Assembly (NCBI RefSeq): GCF_040581485.1
Contig: NC_090128.1
Coordinates: 44,298,931 to 44,362,930, forward strand
Origin: Linepithema humile
Taxonomy: Eukaryota; Arthropoda; Insecta; Hymenoptera; Formicidae
Reading direction: 5' to 3'
Length of the DNA: 64,000 bases
Both the position numbers and the translations under genes were made by a program. This document shows positions 61,979-64,000 of the stretch, piece after piece. The stretch's first letter is position 1, and each line of letters begins with the position of its first letter. The notes under the pieces were generated by a model. That model made no database searches, was not told where the DNA came from, and saw only the letters and a list, made by a program, of their open reading frames with translations.

Positions 61979-64000
61979 ATGTCCCCCGCCGAGCTGGACG
62001 AAACAGCTGTGAAGAACTTCCGCGAGTACCTGCGGATACCGTCGGTGCAGCCCAACATCAATTACGGTGAGCGATGACGAAATATTCGATTGCGCGAAAT
62101 TCCGAAAAACGAGTTAAATGCGGGGAAAGAGAGAGAGAGAGAAAGAGAGAGAAAGACAGCCAGCACGCGCGCGATAACGAAATAGCTGAGCAACGTTTGT
62201 GTTTTAAAGCGTTCGAAAGCGGATAACTACAAGCGCGTCTCGTGTCTAATCGAAATGATAAGAAGAAAACGAGTAGAAAAAGAAGAAAGCCTTGATACTG
62301 CGTCCTGAAAAAAAAAGATACATATCCGTAAAGGAAACAGATGAAGCGGAACCCACGCCGTGACCAGCCGCGAACGGGGTCGTGAGGACACGCTCAACGA
62401 CGCGTTTCCTTGTTAAGTAAATTATGCAATTCATCTGAACGTCCGCCGGCGAACCGTGAGATATTCGTCGGGAATAAAATCAGTGACGTCGGTGTGGCGC
62501 GTGGACGCGGAGATTGGACGCGAGGTGACGAAAGGGAGATAGCGTCGGTGACGCTATCCCAGCCATCGCGCCATGCCCCACCCTGCACGCGGGATGTTAT
62601 TTCTATTTTTATTCCCATCTGTCCGGTCGCAGCACCTCGTCGATTTCGCCGAAACGTTCCGCGATGTCCCCGATGTCGGCCTCGGCCGCCTTTTTCCCGA
62701 CCGAATCGCGAAAACGGCGAGTCTCGGCGTGACCCAGATCGAGGACGCCCGGCACTTTCCGTTTCGCCGCAGTTTTCGAACTGATTTTCTCAGTTTAATC
62801 CTCAGCGACGCTTGTAAATCGCAATTCGACGATATTTGTTGCGGGAGAAAAGGATATAGAAATTCAAGTTATGTAACTAATCGACAGGATTTTGTTTCGT
62901 GCGTCTGTGCGGTGTTGGAATTTATGGACGCATTGTACGCTTGATAAATTTATTCCAAGTTGTTTCTTGATAACAGAGATGCGACGAAAAATAAATTGGT
63001 ACGTATTGATGAAGCAGATAAGAGGCGGAAATTATCAATTTTCTCAGTCGAGTATCTTGTCTGTTATTCTGATTATCAGATGATTGCTAGCCTACGATCT
63101 TTCCAAGGAATTTCTGTTATAAATTGTTATTAACACTAATTGAAGTAGAGAAATTGGATCATTCCTTCGAGAGATTGTGATACAAAAATGAAATGTTTAC
63201 AGATTCAATACAACATGTTTGATAATACAATAAGTGGAATACATTCCTAAAATTTATTCTTCCACTTTGAGAATATTCTGTATGTATTTATTAATTAATT
63301 ATTACAACAAATTTTCTCACTATTTAAATTATTTATGCTTGAGGTCAAAAAATATCTACATATAGAATATATATTTCGTACATAATATTCATAACATTGA
63401 TTGTGTCTTTTGTTTCAGATGAATGTGTGGCCTTCTTAACTAGGCAGGCGGAATCCTTAGACTTGCCGATCAAAGTTTATCATGTGGATCCCAGAAAACC
63501 AATTGTGATTCTCACATGGGTAGGAACGCAACCGACGAAAACATCGATTCTGCTGAACAGTCACATGGACGTTGTACCGGTTTTCGAGGTAATTGTAATG
63601 TTGTATTAGTTATGCGTACTTATTATGTAAACAGAATGTATTACCATGTCACTTGTTATTCTATTGTTTACAAATTTTCTGATATTTATTAATACGACTG
63701 ATGATGACTAGGACAAATGGACCTATCCGCCATTCAGCGCTCACATGGACGATAATGGCAATATTTACGCTCGCGGTAGCCAGGACATGAAATGCGTGGG
63801 GATACAATATTTGGAAGCGATTCGCAGATTAAAGCTGAACGGAGTGCGCTTCCAGCGCACCATTCATATGTCCTTCGTACCGGACGAGGAGATTGGCGGT
63901 GTTCTCGGAATGAAAGACTTCGTGCACACCGCGGACTTCAAAGCCCTGAATGTCGGTTTTGCGTTGGACGAAGGCGTGGCCTGTCCAGAAGACCACTTTT
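61979..64000 (+). CDS. ACY1: Aminoacylase-1 (N-acyl-L-amino-acid amidohydrolase), partial at right edge
   Basis: Cytosolic zinc enzyme of the M20 metallopeptidase family that releases the acyl group from N-acetylated amino acids. Exons seen: 61979-62066, 63419-63588 and 63712 to the window end; phases agree. The start MSPAELDETAVKNFREYLRI and IPSVQPNINYDE match the family N-terminus. Metal and catalytic residues are all present: the His and Asp of SHMDVVP in exon 2, the Asp of RGSQDMK, and the Glu-Glu pair of VPDEEIGG (general base and zinc ligand) in exon 3. The gene continues past 64000; the dimerisation domain and last His ligand are not in the window. Intron 1 (62067-63418) is CpG-rich in its first half and has no supportable exon. 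Confidence 0.95.
62067..63418 (+). other. Aminoacylase-1 intron 1
   Basis: A 1.35-kb intron bounded by a GTGAGC donor and a TTTGTTTCAG acceptor. Its first 750 bp are CpG-rich and may hold regulatory elements. A perfect 9-bp-stem hairpin, GATAGCGTC-GGT-GACGCTATC, lies at about 62538-62558. Open frames at 62410-62944 have no recognisable features. Confidence 0.6.

Overview
The window reads as nuclear DNA of an insect, most likely a hymenopteran such as an ant. Introns and spacers are very AT-rich, exons are GC-richer and Gln/Ser-rich, almost all introns follow the GT-AG rule, and there are animal-only proteins (a CABIN1-like HIRA-complex subunit, Integrator subunit 5, an upSET/KMT2E-type PHD-SET protein). 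I found no bacterial, plastid or viral gene content, no tRNA or rRNA gene and no CRISPR array. Species assignment is inference; gene names rest on motif and family recognition, not on a database search.

Layout, left to right. (1) 79-946, minus: an unidentified gene with a C2HC-like cluster, cut by the left edge. (2) 1516-14458, plus: a 19-exon CABIN1 homologue of 2643 codons. Its intron 1 carries a 949-bp foldback element with an 8-bp target duplication. A later intron carries a complete five-exon nucleoside hydrolase gene on the opposite strand. (3) 16172-20889, minus: regucalcin with a signal-peptide exon 3.1 kb upstream of the rest. (4) 22815-25224, plus: Sec61 alpha, exactly 476 residues. 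(5) 26583-30356, minus: Integrator subunit 5, 11 exons, one intron of GC-AG type. (6) 30937-31276, minus: a MANBAL-type small membrane protein. (7) 31277-46049: almost 15 kb without a supportable coding exon, with patches of high CpG; probably promoter, 5' exons and first introns of the next gene. (8) 46050-56685, plus: an upSET/KMT2E/SETD5-type chromatin protein (PHD plus a degenerate SET domain, Q-rich N-terminus), followed by a long AT-rich 3' region. (9) 61979 to the right edge, plus: aminoacylase-1, first three exons.

Exon boundaries were placed by hand and checked for reading phase; each complete gene closes in frame. The genes are ordinary housekeeping or chromatin genes packed in divergent and convergent pairs. 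They do not form a pathway, though three act in nuclear transcription or chromatin (CABIN1, INTS5, upSET).

I did not find a new biological system. The items most worth a second look are the near-perfect foldback element, calcineurin-docking and SUMO-interaction-like motifs in the CABIN1 homologue, the nested nucleoside hydrolase with a substituted catalytic position, the AUG-less open frame upstream of upSET, and the large non-coding span before upSET.
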